A DNA stretch of 64,000 nucleotides, from assembly GCF_001296025.1 (NCBI RefSeq), contig NZ_LJHV01000003.1, forward strand, positions 31,815 through 95,814, written 5' to 3'. The position numbers and the translations under genes were made by a program. Source of the stretch: Porphyrobacter sp. AAP60. GTDB lineage: Bacteria > Pseudomonadota > Alphaproteobacteria > Sphingomonadales > Sphingomonadaceae. Shown here in pieces: positions 26,850 to 35,959 of this stretch (the first letter of the stretch is position 1; each line of letters starts with the position of its first letter). The notes beneath the pieces are model-generated. The model was given only the letters and a program-made list of their open reading frames with translations, was not told the origin of the DNA and did not search any database.

Positions 26850-28574
26850 CTCGCCCGGTTTCTCCCTGATCCGGAAATCTGCCGGGCGACGGATCGGCAC
26901 ACGCAGCACGCAGCGCACGCCTGCCGGGTCAAACTCCAGCGCGACCGGCTGGCGCAGTTCATGGGCGACGATCTTTTCGATCAATTCGGTGCCGAACCCG
27001 CGGCGGCGCTGGCTTGCCACGGGCGGCCCGCCGGTTTCCTGCCATTCGACTTCGGCCCATGCAGTCTCGCCCGCCGGATCAGCGCCGCGCTGCCAACGGA
27101 TCGTAACCTGCCCGCCAGCGACGCTCAGCGCCCCGTACTTGGCAGCGTTGGTGGCCAATTCATGCACCGCAAGCCCGAATGACAATGCATCATTGGGAGC
27201 CAGCTCCACATCTGGCCCGTCAAGCAGGATCGCATCATCGAGTGCGGAGCGGAAATGCTGCAATTCCGCTTCGATCACAGCGCGGATCGGCGTGGTGCCC
27301 CAATCGGTCACGGTCAGCAGATCATGTGTTGCCGAAAGCGCGCGGATGCGCCCTTCGAGGCTATCGGCAAAATCATCCAGCCCGCTCGCCCGGCGGCGGG
27401 TCAGCGACAGGATCGACAGCACATTGGCAAGTGTGTTCTTGACCCGGTGGTTGAGTTCGCGGGTCAGCGAATTGCGGATCGAATGCTGCTCTTCAAAGAA
27501 CACAAGCCGCGCCTGATCCTCGTAAGCCTGCTGCGTTAGCAGACGTGCGAGCAGCATCAGCAGGCTCGCCAGCGCCAGACCGAAGCTCAACGTCACCATC
27601 GATAAGGGGCTGAGCACCTGTGCGTTGGGCGATTCGATCACGAGTTGCAGTTCGCGGTCGGCGATCTTCACTTGCTGCTGCACTGTTGCGCTGGCCGCCG
27701 CACCGATCGACCGGGCTACCAGCAGGTGCCCGGTGCTTGCCTCGCCATCATATAACCGCACGCCGAACGTGCGCCGCCCTTCGCGGCTGATCGCAGCGTC
27801 AAGGAATTCGCGGGCACGGAACGGGGTGTAGACGAAGCCGACCAGCTGCCGCTCACCCGCCGTCCCAAGGCGGAAGGCCGGCATATAGATCGCAAAGGCC
27901 GGCGCAGTGCCGCTGGTTTCCTGTGTCAGATCCGTGCGGCCCGATGCGGCCGGGCGCAAGGTCACTTCCGCCTCTGCCATGGCGGCAGCGCGGGCGGGAT
28001 CGGAGTACATGTCATACCCCAAGGCGCGGCGGTTGCGCGGTGATGCGGGGGCGAACATCGTGACCGGTGCAATCCGTCCGGTATTGCTGCCGGCGCGCGG
28101 ATAGATATCGGGAAAGTCCGGCTGGCGCGCGCGGGTGCGAGCGTAATAGTCGGGCAGATCGCCCGCTTCCAGCACCGGCACCCAGCCGATCCCTTCCGCG
28201 CCCGAATATTCGGTATTCAGCTTCAACGCGCGCACGAAATTGTCGAATGTTTCGGGGCTGACTTCATCAAGGCTGGAAAACAGCGCCGCCCCGGCCCGCA
28301 GATAAGATGAAAACCCGCTGCTGCTGCGATCAAGCGCGGCAGCAACGCCCTGGGCGTATTCGCGCATCTGGGCGCGTTCCCGCGCACGGGCGTTGCTTTC
28401 GATCGCAAACACGCTGAGCGCGGTGATCGCGGCAATCGCCAGGAATATCGCCAGCGGGATCGCCCGCGGATACAACACCAGCCAGCGCCGCGCCCGATCA
28501 GGCGAGGGCGGCGCGTTGTGCGGATCGGAAGGCGTTTCTACCTCCGGGGTAAAGCTGGTCTTATTGTTCGTCAC
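26829..28574 (-). CDS. CHASE-domain sensor histidine kinase of the HisKA_2/HWE type (PhyK-like)
   Basis: About 581 residues from GTG 28574, which has an AGCAGGA sequence 4 nt upstream. Layout: cytoplasmic N-terminus, TM at about 30-52, a periplasmic CHASE-like domain (about 80-260), TM at about 322-345, then a HisKA_2 domain with the phospho-His in NHRVKNTLANVLSIL and an atypical ATPase domain (ELATNAAKYGALS, then RRGFGTELIEKIVAHEL). Kinases of this class phosphorylate PhyR; gene position and promoter support that partner. A frame extension to 28637 would place its start at the -10 of the EcfG-type promoter, so the GTG is preferred. Confidence 0.9.
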   Translation of the reverse strand: MTNNKTSFTPEVETPSDPHNAPPSPDRARRWLVLYPRAIPLAIFLAIAAITALSVFAIESNARARERAQMREYAQGVAAALDRSSSGFSSYLRAGAALFSSLDEVSPETFDNFVRALKLNTEYSGAEGIGWVPVLEAGDLPDYYARTRARQPDFPDIYPRAGSNTGRIAPVTMFAPASPRNRRALGYDMYSDPARAAAMAEAEVTLRPAASGRTDLTQETSGTAPAFAIYMPAFRLGTAGERQLVGFVYTPFRAREFLDAAISREGRRTFGVRLYDGEASTGHLLVARSIGAAASATVQQQVKIADRELQLVIESPNAQVLSPLSMVTLSFGLALASLLMLLARLLTQQAYEDQARLVFFEEQHSIRNSLTRELNHRVKNTLANVLSILSLTRRRASGLDDFADSLEGRIRALSATHDLLTVTDWGTTPIRAVIEAELQHFRSALDDAILLDGPDVELAPNDALSFGLAVHELATNAAKYGALSVAGGQVTIRWQRGADPAGETAWAEVEWQETGGPPVASQRRRGFGTELIEKIVAHELRQPVALEFDPAGVRCVLRVPIRRPADFRIREKPGELAQRTG

Positions 28575-28629
28575 GCGTCCTGCTGGGTCATGCCGCTTGG
28601 CGCATACCGGAAGCGGTGCGGCCCAAGGC

Positions 28630-28656
28630 GGAACCAAACTGGTAGCGCATCGTTCC
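28630..28656. promoter_or_regulatory. Overlapping divergent sigma-EcfG promoters between kinase and nepR
   Basis: Plus strand: GGAAC (28630-28634), 16-nt spacer, CGTT (28651-28654), an exact match to the EcfG consensus and reading toward nepR-ecfG. Minus strand: GGAAC (28656-28652), 16-nt spacer, GGTT (28635-28632), reading toward the kinase gene. One ~27-bp element thus carries both promoters, sharing spacer and opposite ends. Confidence 0.85.
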
Positions 28657-28778
28657 CAAATCGTCCAAACCCGGCTTTCTAGGGTATTGGCCGGAGCGTT
28701 GCGGCCTTCGCTCTTTTGCAGGCAAGAGAGGTTTCACAGTGGAACCGGACAACGCGATCAGGGATAATACCGAATATC

Positions 28779-29063
28779 ATGGCCTCCAATCAACAACACG
28801 GCAGCGGCGGCTCAAGCAGGGGCGGAGCCTCTGATCGCCACCCGCCCGAATGGGCCGACGGGCTGAAACAGCTGTATGATTCAGTGGTCGAAGAAGACCT
28901 GCCCGATGCGTTCCGCGACCTGCTTGACCGGCTTGACAGCGGCGATGCCGCGTCTGCCAGCGACAATGACAACGAGACAAAACAAAAGGGCCCAAACCAA
29001 AAGGGCTCAGAACAAAATGACAGGGGCAGACCATCCTCCGATGGTCGGGGCCGCGGCACATGA
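28779..29063 (+). CDS. nepR: Anti-sigma factor NepR
   Basis: 94 residues, the typical size. The conserved NepR helix is LKQLYDSVVEEDLPDAFRDL. Flanks are disordered, Gly/Ser-rich at the N-terminus and charged at the C-terminus. NepR sequesters EcfG until phospho-PhyR displaces it. The gene is headed by a consensus EcfG promoter, so the module autoregulates. The stop overlaps the ecfG ATG (4 nt), which sets coupled synthesis of sigma and anti-sigma. No strong ribosome-binding site precedes the ATG. Confidence 0.93.
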   Translation: MASNQQHGSGGSSRGGASDRHPPEWADGLKQLYDSVVEEDLPDAFRDLLDRLDSGDAASASDNDNETKQKGPNQKGSEQNDRGRPSSDGRGRGT

Positions 29064-29683
29064 GCGAAGAAGCCCCCCCGGGCGACACCCGCACCGCCAG
29101 CGAGAAATCCGATTTCAAGCGTGAGCTGACCGACGTCGTCCCGCACCTGCGCGCTTTTGCACGCGGATTATGCGGCCGGCCCGATGTGGCCGATGATCTG
29201 GTGCAGGAAACCATGCTCAAGGCGTGGGCCGCGCAGGCCCGCTTCGAGCCCGGCACATCGATGCGGGCATGGACGTTTGTGATTTTGCGCAACGCCTATC
29301 TTACCGACATGCGCCGCAACCGCTTTCGCGGCGAGTATGACGAAGGCGTGGCCGAACGCATCCTGACAGCACCCGCCGGACAGGAAGAACCGATCCATCT
29401 GTCGGACTTGCACCGTGCGCTGCTGACATTGCCAGCGGAGCGGCGCGAGGCTTTGTTGCTGGTCGGCGCGGGCGGGTTTTCTTACGAGGAAGCCGCGCAA
29501 ATCTGCGGCTGCGCGGTCGGCACCATCAAAAGCCGCGTGGGCCGTGCCCGCGCCGCGCTGACCGAAATGCTGGCACAGGGCAACATTCCGCGCCGAGCCA
29601 CCGATGACGACATCGCCCATTCCGCCATTCTGGAAGAACTGGACATGGTCGCGGCGGGCAACGGGGTCAGTTCGCGGGGCTGA
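29060..29683 (+). CDS. ecfG: General stress response ECF sigma factor EcfG
   Basis: 207 residues. Region 2 is visible as LRAFARGLCGRPDVADDLVQ and ETMLKAWAAQARF..AWTFVILRNAYLTDMRR, and region 4 as LLTLPAERREALLLVGAGGF followed by SYEEAAQICGCAVGTIKSRVGRAR. It matches the ECF15/EcfG group in context with phyR and nepR. It directs RNA polymerase to GGAAC-N16/17-CGTT promoters, one of which lies upstream of its own operon. Slightly longer N- and C-termini than the minimum ECF factor are normal in this group. Confidence 0.95.
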   Translation: MSEEAPPGDTRTASEKSDFKRELTDVVPHLRAFARGLCGRPDVADDLVQETMLKAWAAQARFEPGTSMRAWTFVILRNAYLTDMRRNRFRGEYDEGVAERILTAPAGQEEPIHLSDLHRALLTLPAERREALLLVGAGGFSYEEAAQICGCAVGTIKSRVGRARAALTEMLAQGNIPRRATDDDIAHSAILEELDMVAAGNGVSSRG

Positions 29684-29739
29684 TGCCAGCCCCCGATCAC
29701 TAATCCTTACCCGGCACGGAACGTCGATCACCAGAACCG

Positions 29740-29769
29740 AAAAGGCCCGCCGCTTTTCAGCGACGGGCC
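29740..29769 (-). terminator. Intrinsic terminator of sodB
   Basis: On the minus strand an 11-bp stem (GGCCCGTCGCT / AGCGGCGGGCC, one G-T pair) with a GAAA loop is followed by TTTT. It lies 29 nt beyond the sodB stop, and in the opposite orientation also beyond ecfG. Confidence 0.85.
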
Positions 29770-29797
29770 CATTGTAATTCCGAAATCGGATAGCGTC

Positions 29798-30406
29798 TTA
29801 CGCGTAAGTCCACACCGTCCCGCGTGCGAGGTTTTCGCTGGCGAAGGCCCAGTTGAGCTTGTTTTCGACAACCGCATCCAGATAGGCCGGGCGCTTGTTC
29901 TGGTGATCGAGGTAATAGGCGTGTTCCCACACGTCGAGCACCATCAGCGGGTTGAAATCGCTATCGGCGAGCGTGTCGGCATCGTGGGTTTCCTCGATGC
30001 TGAGCTTGCCGCCCTTTTCGGCCAGCCACACCCAGCCGCTGGCAAAGTGGCCAGCGCCGCGATCCTTGAGCTTCTGCTTCAGATCATCGACCGACCCGAA
30101 CGCATCGTTGATCTTGGCGGTGAGATCGTCCGAAGGTTCGGTCGTCGAGGGCGCCATCGAGTTCCAGTAGAACGCATGGTTCCAGGTCTGCGCCGAATTG
30201 TTGAACAGGCCCTTGTCGCTGCCACGCGATGCGGCGACGATTTCTTCCAGCGATTTATCCGCGTGCGCGGTGCCTTCGATCGCCGCGTTCATCTTGTCGA
30301 GATAGGTCTGATGATGCTTGCCATAGTGGAACGACAGCGTCTCTGCCGAGATTGCGGGTGCAAGCGCGGTATCGGGATAGGGCAGCGGGGAAAGTGAGAA
30401 AGCCAT
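29798..30406 (-). CDS. sodB: Superoxide dismutase, Fe type
   Basis: 202 residues from ATG 30406, with GGAGGA placed 4-9 nt upstream; an earlier in-frame ATG lies before that ribosome-binding site and is rejected. Metal ligands are visible in LSFHYGKHHQTY, WNHAFYWNSM and DVWEHAYYLDH; the NNSAQTWNH Gln position points to Fe-SOD. It dismutates superoxide in the cytoplasm. It adjoins the general stress genes, but I see no GGAAC promoter upstream, so EcfG control is not supported. Confidence 0.96.
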   Translation of the reverse strand: MAFSLSPLPYPDTALAPAISAETLSFHYGKHHQTYLDKMNAAIEGTAHADKSLEEIVAASRGSDKGLFNNSAQTWNHAFYWNSMAPSTTEPSDDLTAKINDAFGSVDDLKQKLKDRGAGHFASGWVWLAEKGGKLSIEETHDADTLADSDFNPLMVLDVWEHAYYLDHQNKRPAYLDAVVENKLNWAFASENLARGTVWTYA

Positions 30407-30477
30407 GGTGTCCTCCAAAAGGCAGGGTTGAATCGATTATGTGATGATAACGCAGATGTGGACGAAGGGTTGCAGCT

Positions 30478-31779
30478 TCAAGTCGAAGTGGTCTCGGACG
30501 ATGTTGCAGCGCGATCAACCGCGCTGGTGACGCCAACATTCATGGTGACATTGCCGAGCGTGCGCATCAGATCCGGCAGCATCTCTACCGCCACCAGCAA
30601 CGCGAGCGGTTCTACCGGCACGCCCATCGCCAGCGCAATCGGGCCGATCGACACGACAAAGCTGATCGATCCGGGCAGGCTGACAGCGGAAAGGCTGATG
30701 ACGCTGGCGATCAGGATGCCGGCAATCGCGATGGCGGGCGAAATCTCCACCCCCGCCAGCGCAGCGATGTAATAGACCACGGCAAGGTTCATCGCCGCAC
30801 TCGTCGCGCGGAAGATCACCACGGCCAACGGGAGCACGAATTCGGCAGTCGAGGGCTTGAGGCCCAACCGCCCGGCACTGTCGAGCATCGCGGGCAGGCT
30901 GGCGAGCGAGCTTTGGGTGGACAATGCCACTGCCTGCGCGGGTAGCACCGCCTTGGTGAAGGCGGGCAAGCCCGTGCGCCCCAGCCCGGCGGCAATGACA
31001 TAGGCCAGCACCAGAATGAAAGTGCCCATCGCTGTAACGGTCAGCACATAGTGCCCCAGCGCTGCAAACGCCCCGCCGCCGCTCTGCACGCCAACGCCGT
31101 AAGCCAGCGCGAACACGCCGATGGGGGCGATTGCAAGCACCCAGCCGATAATCAGCAGCATGACATTGCCAAGCGCATGGAAGAACCCCAGCAGCCGCTC
31201 CCCCTGATCTTCGGGCAGGCGCGTGATCGCCACCGCGAACATCACGAAAAAAATCGTCAGCGGCAGCATCGCGGTTTCGGCAGCGGCCGAGATGATGTTG
31301 GGCGACACCAGCGAGGCCATGAAATCCAGCACGCGCGGCACTTCGCCCACGCTCTCCGGCGTCTGGGCGAGGAAAGCGCTTGCGCCAGCGGGCACCGGAA
31401 AGGCTGTCAGCAGCGCAGGCATCGCTACCGAAGTGAACGCCCCGCCCGCCAATTGCACCGCCACCATGATCAGCAGCATCTGCCGCGCCACCGTGCCGAC
31501 ACGCGCGGCCATGATCATCTGCACCAGCCCCAGCACCAGCAAGGCCGCGACCAGCGGGATGATCGTCATCTGCAAGGCGCGCAGCCACAATCCACCCACC
31601 AGCCCCGCGATATCATTCACGCCCTGCGGCGCGCCCAGCGCCACGCCCGCGATCCCCGCCAGCAGCCCGCCCACCAGCGCAGCAAAGGTCAGCGCCACCG
31701 GCAGGCGGATCGATACCAGCGCGAATTTGCCTGCCGCGCCGCCCGGATCGCCTTGACCTGTGATTTCACTTTCCAGCAA
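30478..31779 (-). CDS. Dicarboxylate/amino acid:cation symporter (DAACS family)
   Basis: 433 residues with the multi-TM GltP/GltPh-type fold. The Ser-rich re-entrant loop region includes ALSTQSSLASLPAMLDSAG and the later MNLAVVYYIAALAGVEISPA, where substrate and Na+/H+ sites lie in the family. Likely import of dicarboxylates or acidic amino acids across the inner membrane. It is divergent from glmM. Substrate cannot be assigned from sequence alone. Confidence 0.88.
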   Translation of the reverse strand: MLESEITGQGDPGGAAGKFALVSIRLPVALTFAALVGGLLAGIAGVALGAPQGVNDIAGLVGGLWLRALQMTIIPLVAALLVLGLVQMIMAARVGTVARQMLLIMVAVQLAGGAFTSVAMPALLTAFPVPAGASAFLAQTPESVGEVPRVLDFMASLVSPNIISAAAETAMLPLTIFFVMFAVAITRLPEDQGERLLGFFHALGNVMLLIIGWVLAIAPIGVFALAYGVGVQSGGGAFAALGHYVLTVTAMGTFILVLAYVIAAGLGRTGLPAFTKAVLPAQAVALSTQSSLASLPAMLDSAGRLGLKPSTAEFVLPLAVVIFRATSAAMNLAVVYYIAALAGVEISPAIAIAGILIASVISLSAVSLPGSISFVVSIGPIALAMGVPVEPLALLVAVEMLPDLMRTLGNVTMNVGVTSAVDRAATSSETTST

Positions 31780-31875
31780 TGGCTTGTCCTTATGCGGGCC
31801 GATCGCCCTTCACATCGGGCGATAACCGCGCCAGAAGCGTGACACAATCGTGAGAGGCAAGGGACGGGAAATTTG

Positions 31876-33213
31876 ATGGGTCGCAAGCTGTTCGGAACCG
31901 ACGGGATCAGGGGTCGCACCAATGCCGGCGCGATGACAGCCGCCACCGCGATGAAAGTCGGGCAGGCGGCGGGGCGCCATTTCGTGCGCGGCGGTCACCG
32001 CCACCGGGTGGTGATCGGCAAGGACACGCGGCTTTCGGGCTATATGATGGAAAGCGCGCTGGTGGCGGGGTTTACCAGCGTCGGGATCGACGTGATCATG
32101 ACCGGGCCGCTCCCCACCCCGGCCATCGCCCTGCTCACCCGTGAAATGCGCGCCGATCTGGGCGTGATGATTTCCGCCAGCCACAATCTTTATGCCGATA
32201 ACGGGATAAAGCTGTTCGGCCCCGATGGCTTCAAGCTGTCGGACGAGGCCGAGGCGGAGATCGAACGGTTGATGGAAACCGATATCCCCCTGGCACCCGC
32301 CGAACGCATCGGCCGTGCGCGCCGGATCGAGGATGCCCGCGGACGCTATATCCACGCGGTCAAGCAATCGGTTGCCGCCGAAATCCGCTTTGACGGGCTG
32401 AAGGTCGTGGTCGATTGCGCCCACGGCGCGGCCTATCAGGTTGCCCCGTCCGCGATCTGGGAGCTGGGCGCGGAAGTGGTTGCGCTCGGCGTGTCGCCCA
32501 ATGGCATCAACATCAACGACGGGGTCGGCTCGACCGCGATTGCCGCCTTGCAGGCCAAGGTGGTCGAAGAAGGCGCGGATATCGGCATTGCGCTGGACGG
32601 CGATGCCGACCGGCTGATCGTGGTCGATGAAAAAGGCCGCGCGGTGGATGGTGACCAGATCATGGCGCTGATCGCGGGGCGGATGCACGACAAGGGGCTG
32701 CTGCGCGGCGGCGGGATCGTGGCGACGGTGATGAGCAATCTCGGCCTCGAACGCTATCTTGCGGAGCGCGGGCTCGATCTCGTGCGCGCCAAGGTGGGTG
32801 ATCGCTATGTGCTCGAAGCGATGAAGGCGGGCGGATACAATGTCGGCGGCGAACAGTCCGGCCACATGATCATGCTCGATTACGCCACCACCGGCGATGG
32901 CACCGTGGCCGCGCTGCGGGTGCTGGCGAGCCTTGTCAGGTCGGGCATCCCGGCGAGCGAATTGCTGCACGTGTTCGAACCTGTCCCGCAGCTTTTGAAG
33001 AACGTGCGCTACGAAGGCGGCCAGCCGCTGGAAAATGCGAACGTAAAGGCCGTGATCGCCGAGGCCGAAGCTGCGCTGGCCGGCAAGGGCCGCCTCGTCA
33101 TCCGTCCATCAGGCACCGAACCGGTGATCCGCGTAATGGCGGAGGGCGATGACCAGAGCCAGGTCGAACAGGTGGTCGATGCCATTTGCGAAGCCGTGCG
33201 GGCGGCGGTCTGA
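31876..33213 (+). CDS. glmM: Phosphoglucosamine mutase
   Basis: 445 residues, full length. Catalytic phospho-Ser loop [18 protein letters not shown], metal site [11 protein letters not shown], and sugar/phosphate loop [15 protein letters not shown]. It interconverts glucosamine-6-P and glucosamine-1-P for peptidoglycan and LPS precursors. ATG 31876 is preferred over the TTG one codon earlier. A REP-like repeat begins 6 nt after its stop. Confidence 0.96.
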   Translation: MGRKLFGTDGIRGRTNAGAMTAATAMKVGQAAGRHFVRGGHRHRVVIGKDTRLSGYMMESALVAGFTSVGIDVIMTGPLPTPAIALLTREMRADLGVMISASHNLYADNGIKLFGPDGFKLSDEAEAEIERLMETDIPLAPAERIGRARRIEDARGRYIHAVKQSVAAEIRFDGLKVVVDCAHGAAYQVAPSAIWELGAEVVALGVSPNGININDGVGSTAIAALQAKVVEEGADIGIALDGDADRLIVVDEKGRAVDGDQIMALIAGRMHDKGLLRGGGIVATVMSNLGLERYLAERGLDLVRAKVGDRYVLEAMKAGGYNVGGEQSGHMIMLDYATTGDGTVAALRVLASLVRSGIPASELLHVFEPVPQLLKNVRYEGGQPLENANVKAVIAEAEAALAGKGRLVIRPSGTEPVIRVMAEGDDQSQVEQVVDAICEAVRAAV

Positions 33214-33219
33214 ACCTTG

Positions 33220-33292
33220 CCGTTCGTGTCGAGCGAAGTCGAGACACACCAGCACAAGCGCCATGCCTCTGGACTTCGCTCGAGGCGAACGG
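33220..33292 (+). repeat. REP-like inverted repeat, copy B
   Basis: CCGTTCGTGTCGAGCGAAG then TCGAGACAC, a spacer, and the arm GGACTTCGCTCGAG then GCGAACGG. Same structure and orientation, relative to the upstream gene, as copies A and C. It starts 6 nt after the glmM stop and ends 17 nt before the DUF1272 start codon. Confidence 0.88.
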
Positions 33293-33309
33293 GCTAGGAG
33301 ACGAAAATT

Positions 33310-33534
33310 ATGCTCGAAATGCGCCCCGATTGCGAAACCTGCGGCGTGGGCCTGCCCGCCGAAGCCCCCGGCGCGTTCATCTGCTCGTTCGAATGCACCT
33401 ACTGCGCCGAATGCGCCGAGGATCTCGACGACCGCTGCCCCAATTGCGGCGGAGAACTGACAGACAGGCCGACGCGGGCAAAGGCGCTGCACGCGAAATT
33501 CCCGCCTAGCACGGAACGCAAGCACAAAGGGTGA
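33310..33534 (+). CDS. DUF1272 domain protein, small Zn-ribbon
   Basis: 74 residues, Cys-rich: paired CxxC-type motifs (DCETCG, ICSFECTYCAEC, RCPNCGG) arranged as in the DUF1272 family. It likely binds zinc; function unknown. It lies between a REP element and a small membrane ORF. Confidence 0.85.
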   Translation: MLEMRPDCETCGVGLPAEAPGAFICSFECTYCAECAEDLDDRCPNCGGELTDRPTRAKALHAKFPPSTERKHKG

Positions 33535-33628
33535 CCGCGGTCAGGCAGCGTCTGCTTTGGCAGCGCCTTGGAAAAAAGCTGCCGTTCGGCTTGCGACCCC
33601 GTTGCCGCCACTACGAGGGTCGGGCAAG

Positions 33629-33829
33629 ATGTCCATCATGATTGCTCTGACCGGACTATCGATAGCCCTGCTGCTCTGGACTGCGCTGTATTGCGTGCGG
33701 AAAGCGCTTGCAGATTTTCGGGGCGCAACGCCGGCATCCGGCATACTTGGGTTGGTTGCTGCTTTCGGTGCGATGCTACCAATCGGAGTGCTCTCGTTCG
33801 CCTTGTTGATGGCCTATTCTGGCGTTTGA
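33629..33829 (+). CDS. Possible small membrane protein
   Basis: 66 residues with two predicted TM segments (IALTGLSIALLLWTALYC and the C-terminal LVAAFGAMLPIGVLSFALL). A GAGGG sequence lies about 12 nt before the ATG. I do not recognise it; codon use is less clearly biased than in its neighbours, so it may be non-coding. Confidence 0.4.
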   Translation: MSIMIALTGLSIALLLWTALYCVRKALADFRGATPASGILGLVAAFGAMLPIGVLSFALLMAYSGV

Positions 33830-33966
33830 AGCTGAAAGCCGACCGGCAGCTTCCCACCCAAACGCGGACGTTCCCAACAACGCGCGGCATCCCCGAAAGC
33901 TGCCATTCCTGCCTGGCTCCGACAAAAACCATCCCCGCCGCCGCACGCGCTTGCTATGGCGGTGAT

Positions 33967-34782
33967 ATGACCACGTCCCATCCTTTTGGCACACCCCCTC
34001 GCATTCTCAGCATCGCCGGTTCGGACTCGTCCGGCGGCGCGGGCGTTCAGGCTGATATCAAGACCATCACCATGCTCGGCGGCTATGCCATGACCGCGAT
34101 CACCGCGATCACCGCGCAGAACACCATCGGGGTGCAGGGCATCGCCGCGCTTGCGCCGGAGATGGTGGCGCAGCAGATCGCCTCGTGCGTCAGCGATATC
34201 GGCGTTGACGCGATCAAGATCGGGATGCTGCATGATGCCGCGATCATCACCGCCGTGGCCGAAGCGCTGGAGGGGGTGGAAGTGCCCGTCGTGCTCGATC
34301 CGGTGATGATCGCCACCAGCGGCGCGGCGCTGATTGATCCGCAAGCCGTGGCGGCGATGCGCGACCGATTGTTCCCGCTGGCAAGCCTGATCACCCCCAA
34401 CCTGCCCGAACTCGGCGCACTGGTCGGCCGCACGCTCGCCGCCACGCAGGATATGATCGACGCTGCCGAGGAACTCGCCAGCGCGACCGGCGCGGCAGTG
34501 CTGGCAAAGGGCGGGCACGCAGCGGGTGAACGGATCATCGATGTGCTGCTGGCACCCGGCGCACGCGCCGTCGCCTTCGATCATGCGCGGATCGACACGG
34601 TGCATACCCACGGCACCGGCTGCACGTTGTCGTCAGCGATTGCGACGCTGCTTGGCCACGGCCAGCCGCTGGAACACGCGGTCAGGCTGGGGCGGCAATT
34701 CGTGATCCGGGCAATCGAAGCCGCGCCCGGCTTTGGCGCAGGGGGCGGCCCGCTCGGCCATCAGGCGGTCAGAACGCTCTAG
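33967..34782 (+). CDS. thiD: Hydroxymethylpyrimidine/phosphomethylpyrimidine kinase
   Basis: 271 residues with ribokinase-like fold and the ThiD signature SIAGSDSSGGAGVQADIKT at the start. Later motifs are VVLDPVMIATSG and the anion-hole/catalytic HTHGTGCTLSSAIA. It phosphorylates HMP and then HMP-P for thiamine synthesis. Start ATG 33967 agrees with the family N-terminus. It is convergent with the LOG gene (4-nt overlap). Confidence 0.95.
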   Translation: MTTSHPFGTPPRILSIAGSDSSGGAGVQADIKTITMLGGYAMTAITAITAQNTIGVQGIAALAPEMVAQQIASCVSDIGVDAIKIGMLHDAAIITAVAEALEGVEVPVVLDPVMIATSGAALIDPQAVAAMRDRLFPLASLITPNLPELGALVGRTLAATQDMIDAAEELASATGAAVLAKGGHAAGERIIDVLLAPGARAVAFDHARIDTVHTHGTGCTLSSAIATLLGHGQPLEHAVRLGRQFVIRAIEAAPGFGAGGGPLGHQAVRTL

Positions 34783-35651
34783 CCGTTGATCTCGTAGAAA
34801 TCGGCGATGCAGGCCCACGCCTCCTCCGCCGTTTCGCACCAGCTGAACAGGTCAAGATCGGACTTCGAAATCGTGCCTTCTTCGGCCAGCGCCTCGAAAT
34901 CGATCACCCGCGTCCAGAAATCCTTGCCGAACAGGATGATCGGGATCGGCTTCATCTTGCCGGTCTGGATCAGGGTTACCAGCTCAAAGAATTCATCGAA
35001 GGTGCCGAACCCGCCGGGGAACACCGCGACCGCGCGGGCGCGCAGCAGGAAGTGCATCTTGCGCAGCGCGAAGTAATGGAACTGGAAGCTGAGGTACGGC
35101 GTCACATAGGGATTGGGCGCCTGCTCATGCGGCAACACGATGTTGAGACCGATCGACTCGCTGCCCGCATCGGAAGCGCCGCGATTGCCCGCCTCCATGA
35201 TCGAAGGCCCGCCTCCGGTGGTGACGACGAACTGGCGCAGGCCGTTTTCGATAATGCCCTTTTCGGACACCAGCCTGGCAAGTTTGTAGGCCTCGTCATA
35301 ATACTTGGCCTTCTCGGCCAGCCGCGCGGCGACCTTCTGATCATATTCGGTGCCGTTCTTCGCAGCTTCCACCCGCGCCTCGGCCTGCGCAGGCGAAGGG
35401 ATGCGGGCCGATCCGTACATCACCAGCGTCGACCCGACCCGCGCTTCATCGAGCAGCATTTCGGGCTTGAGCAATTCAAGCTGGAAACGCACCGGGCGCA
35501 ATTCGTCGCGCAGCAGGAAATCGGTGTCGCGGAAAGCCAGCTTGTAGGCCGGGTGCGCGGTTTGCGGGGTGCGCTCGGGGCCGCCCTCGGCAAACTGGGT
35601 TTCTTCGCCCGCACGGTAGAATTTGCGGTCTGTCAGGTCTTTCTCGGTCAT
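34779..35651 (-). CDS. LOG family / TIGR00730 Rossmann-fold protein
   Basis: 290 residues. The LOG signature PGGFGTFDEFFELVTLIQTG is present, preceded by VTTGGGPSIMEAGNRGA. Characterised members hydrolyse cytokinin riboside 5'-monophosphates or related nucleotides to base and ribose-5-P. The N-terminal 70 residues are longer than in the short LOG proteins, as in the larger bacterial subgroup. The natural substrate in this organism is not known. Confidence 0.88.
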   Translation of the reverse strand: MTEKDLTDRKFYRAGEETQFAEGGPERTPQTAHPAYKLAFRDTDFLLRDELRPVRFQLELLKPEMLLDEARVGSTLVMYGSARIPSPAQAEARVEAAKNGTEYDQKVAARLAEKAKYYDEAYKLARLVSEKGIIENGLRQFVVTTGGGPSIMEAGNRGASDAGSESIGLNIVLPHEQAPNPYVTPYLSFQFHYFALRKMHFLLRARAVAVFPGGFGTFDEFFELVTLIQTGKMKPIPIILFGKDFWTRVIDFEALAEEGTISKSDLDLFSWCETAEEAWACIADFYEING

Positions 35652-35706
35652 GCCTAGACCCCTAGTAGGGGCGGCCTAGACCCGCAACTGGTTTGCAAAG
35701 CCTGTA

Positions 35707-35722
35707 TGTTTCACGTGAAACA
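35707..35722. other. parS centromere-like site
   Basis: TGTTTCACGTGAAACA is a perfect 16-bp palindrome identical to the canonical chromosomal parS bound by ParB. It sits in a non-coding gap. Elsewhere in the window I found no second copy and no parA/parB. Confidence 0.88.
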
Positions 35723-35959
35723 TTGCGCTGGTGACTACTCTTTCAATACTTCCGGCGCGGCAGGCAGACTGACAGCCAGCGCGGGTGGCAGGGAATGTCC
35801 GGGGGTTATCAGAACATCGAAGGATCGCTCAGGCCGATGCGGTGTTGCCTTTGTTCAGCGAGTGACGGAGGCTTGTTTGCCCCATGCCCTGATGGTGGGG
35901 CGAGACGGCTGGAAAATCCATCCGGGCCTTTGTGCGTGCGCTACATAATGCTGGATGGC
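35723..35959. other. Non-coding gap between parS and tRNA-Gln
   Basis: Together with the parS site this gap spans about 300 bases. Short open frames exist on both strands, but none has convincing codon use or a ribosome-binding site. Apart from parS I see nothing in it. Confidence 0.5.

Noticed and set aside
28575..28637. Longer N-terminus of the PhyR kinase starting at 28637
   Set aside because: That start would lie at the -10 of the EcfG-type promoter; GTG 28574 has a proper ribosome-binding site.
28741..28766. Second EcfG-like GGAAC directly upstream of nepR
   Set aside because: No CGTT or GGTT at a spacing of 15-17 nt; the element at 28630-28654 matches exactly.
30407..30418. Four extra residues at the sodB N-terminus (ATG 30418)
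   Set aside because: The GGAGGA ribosome-binding site would be inside the coding sequence; ATG 30406 fits better.
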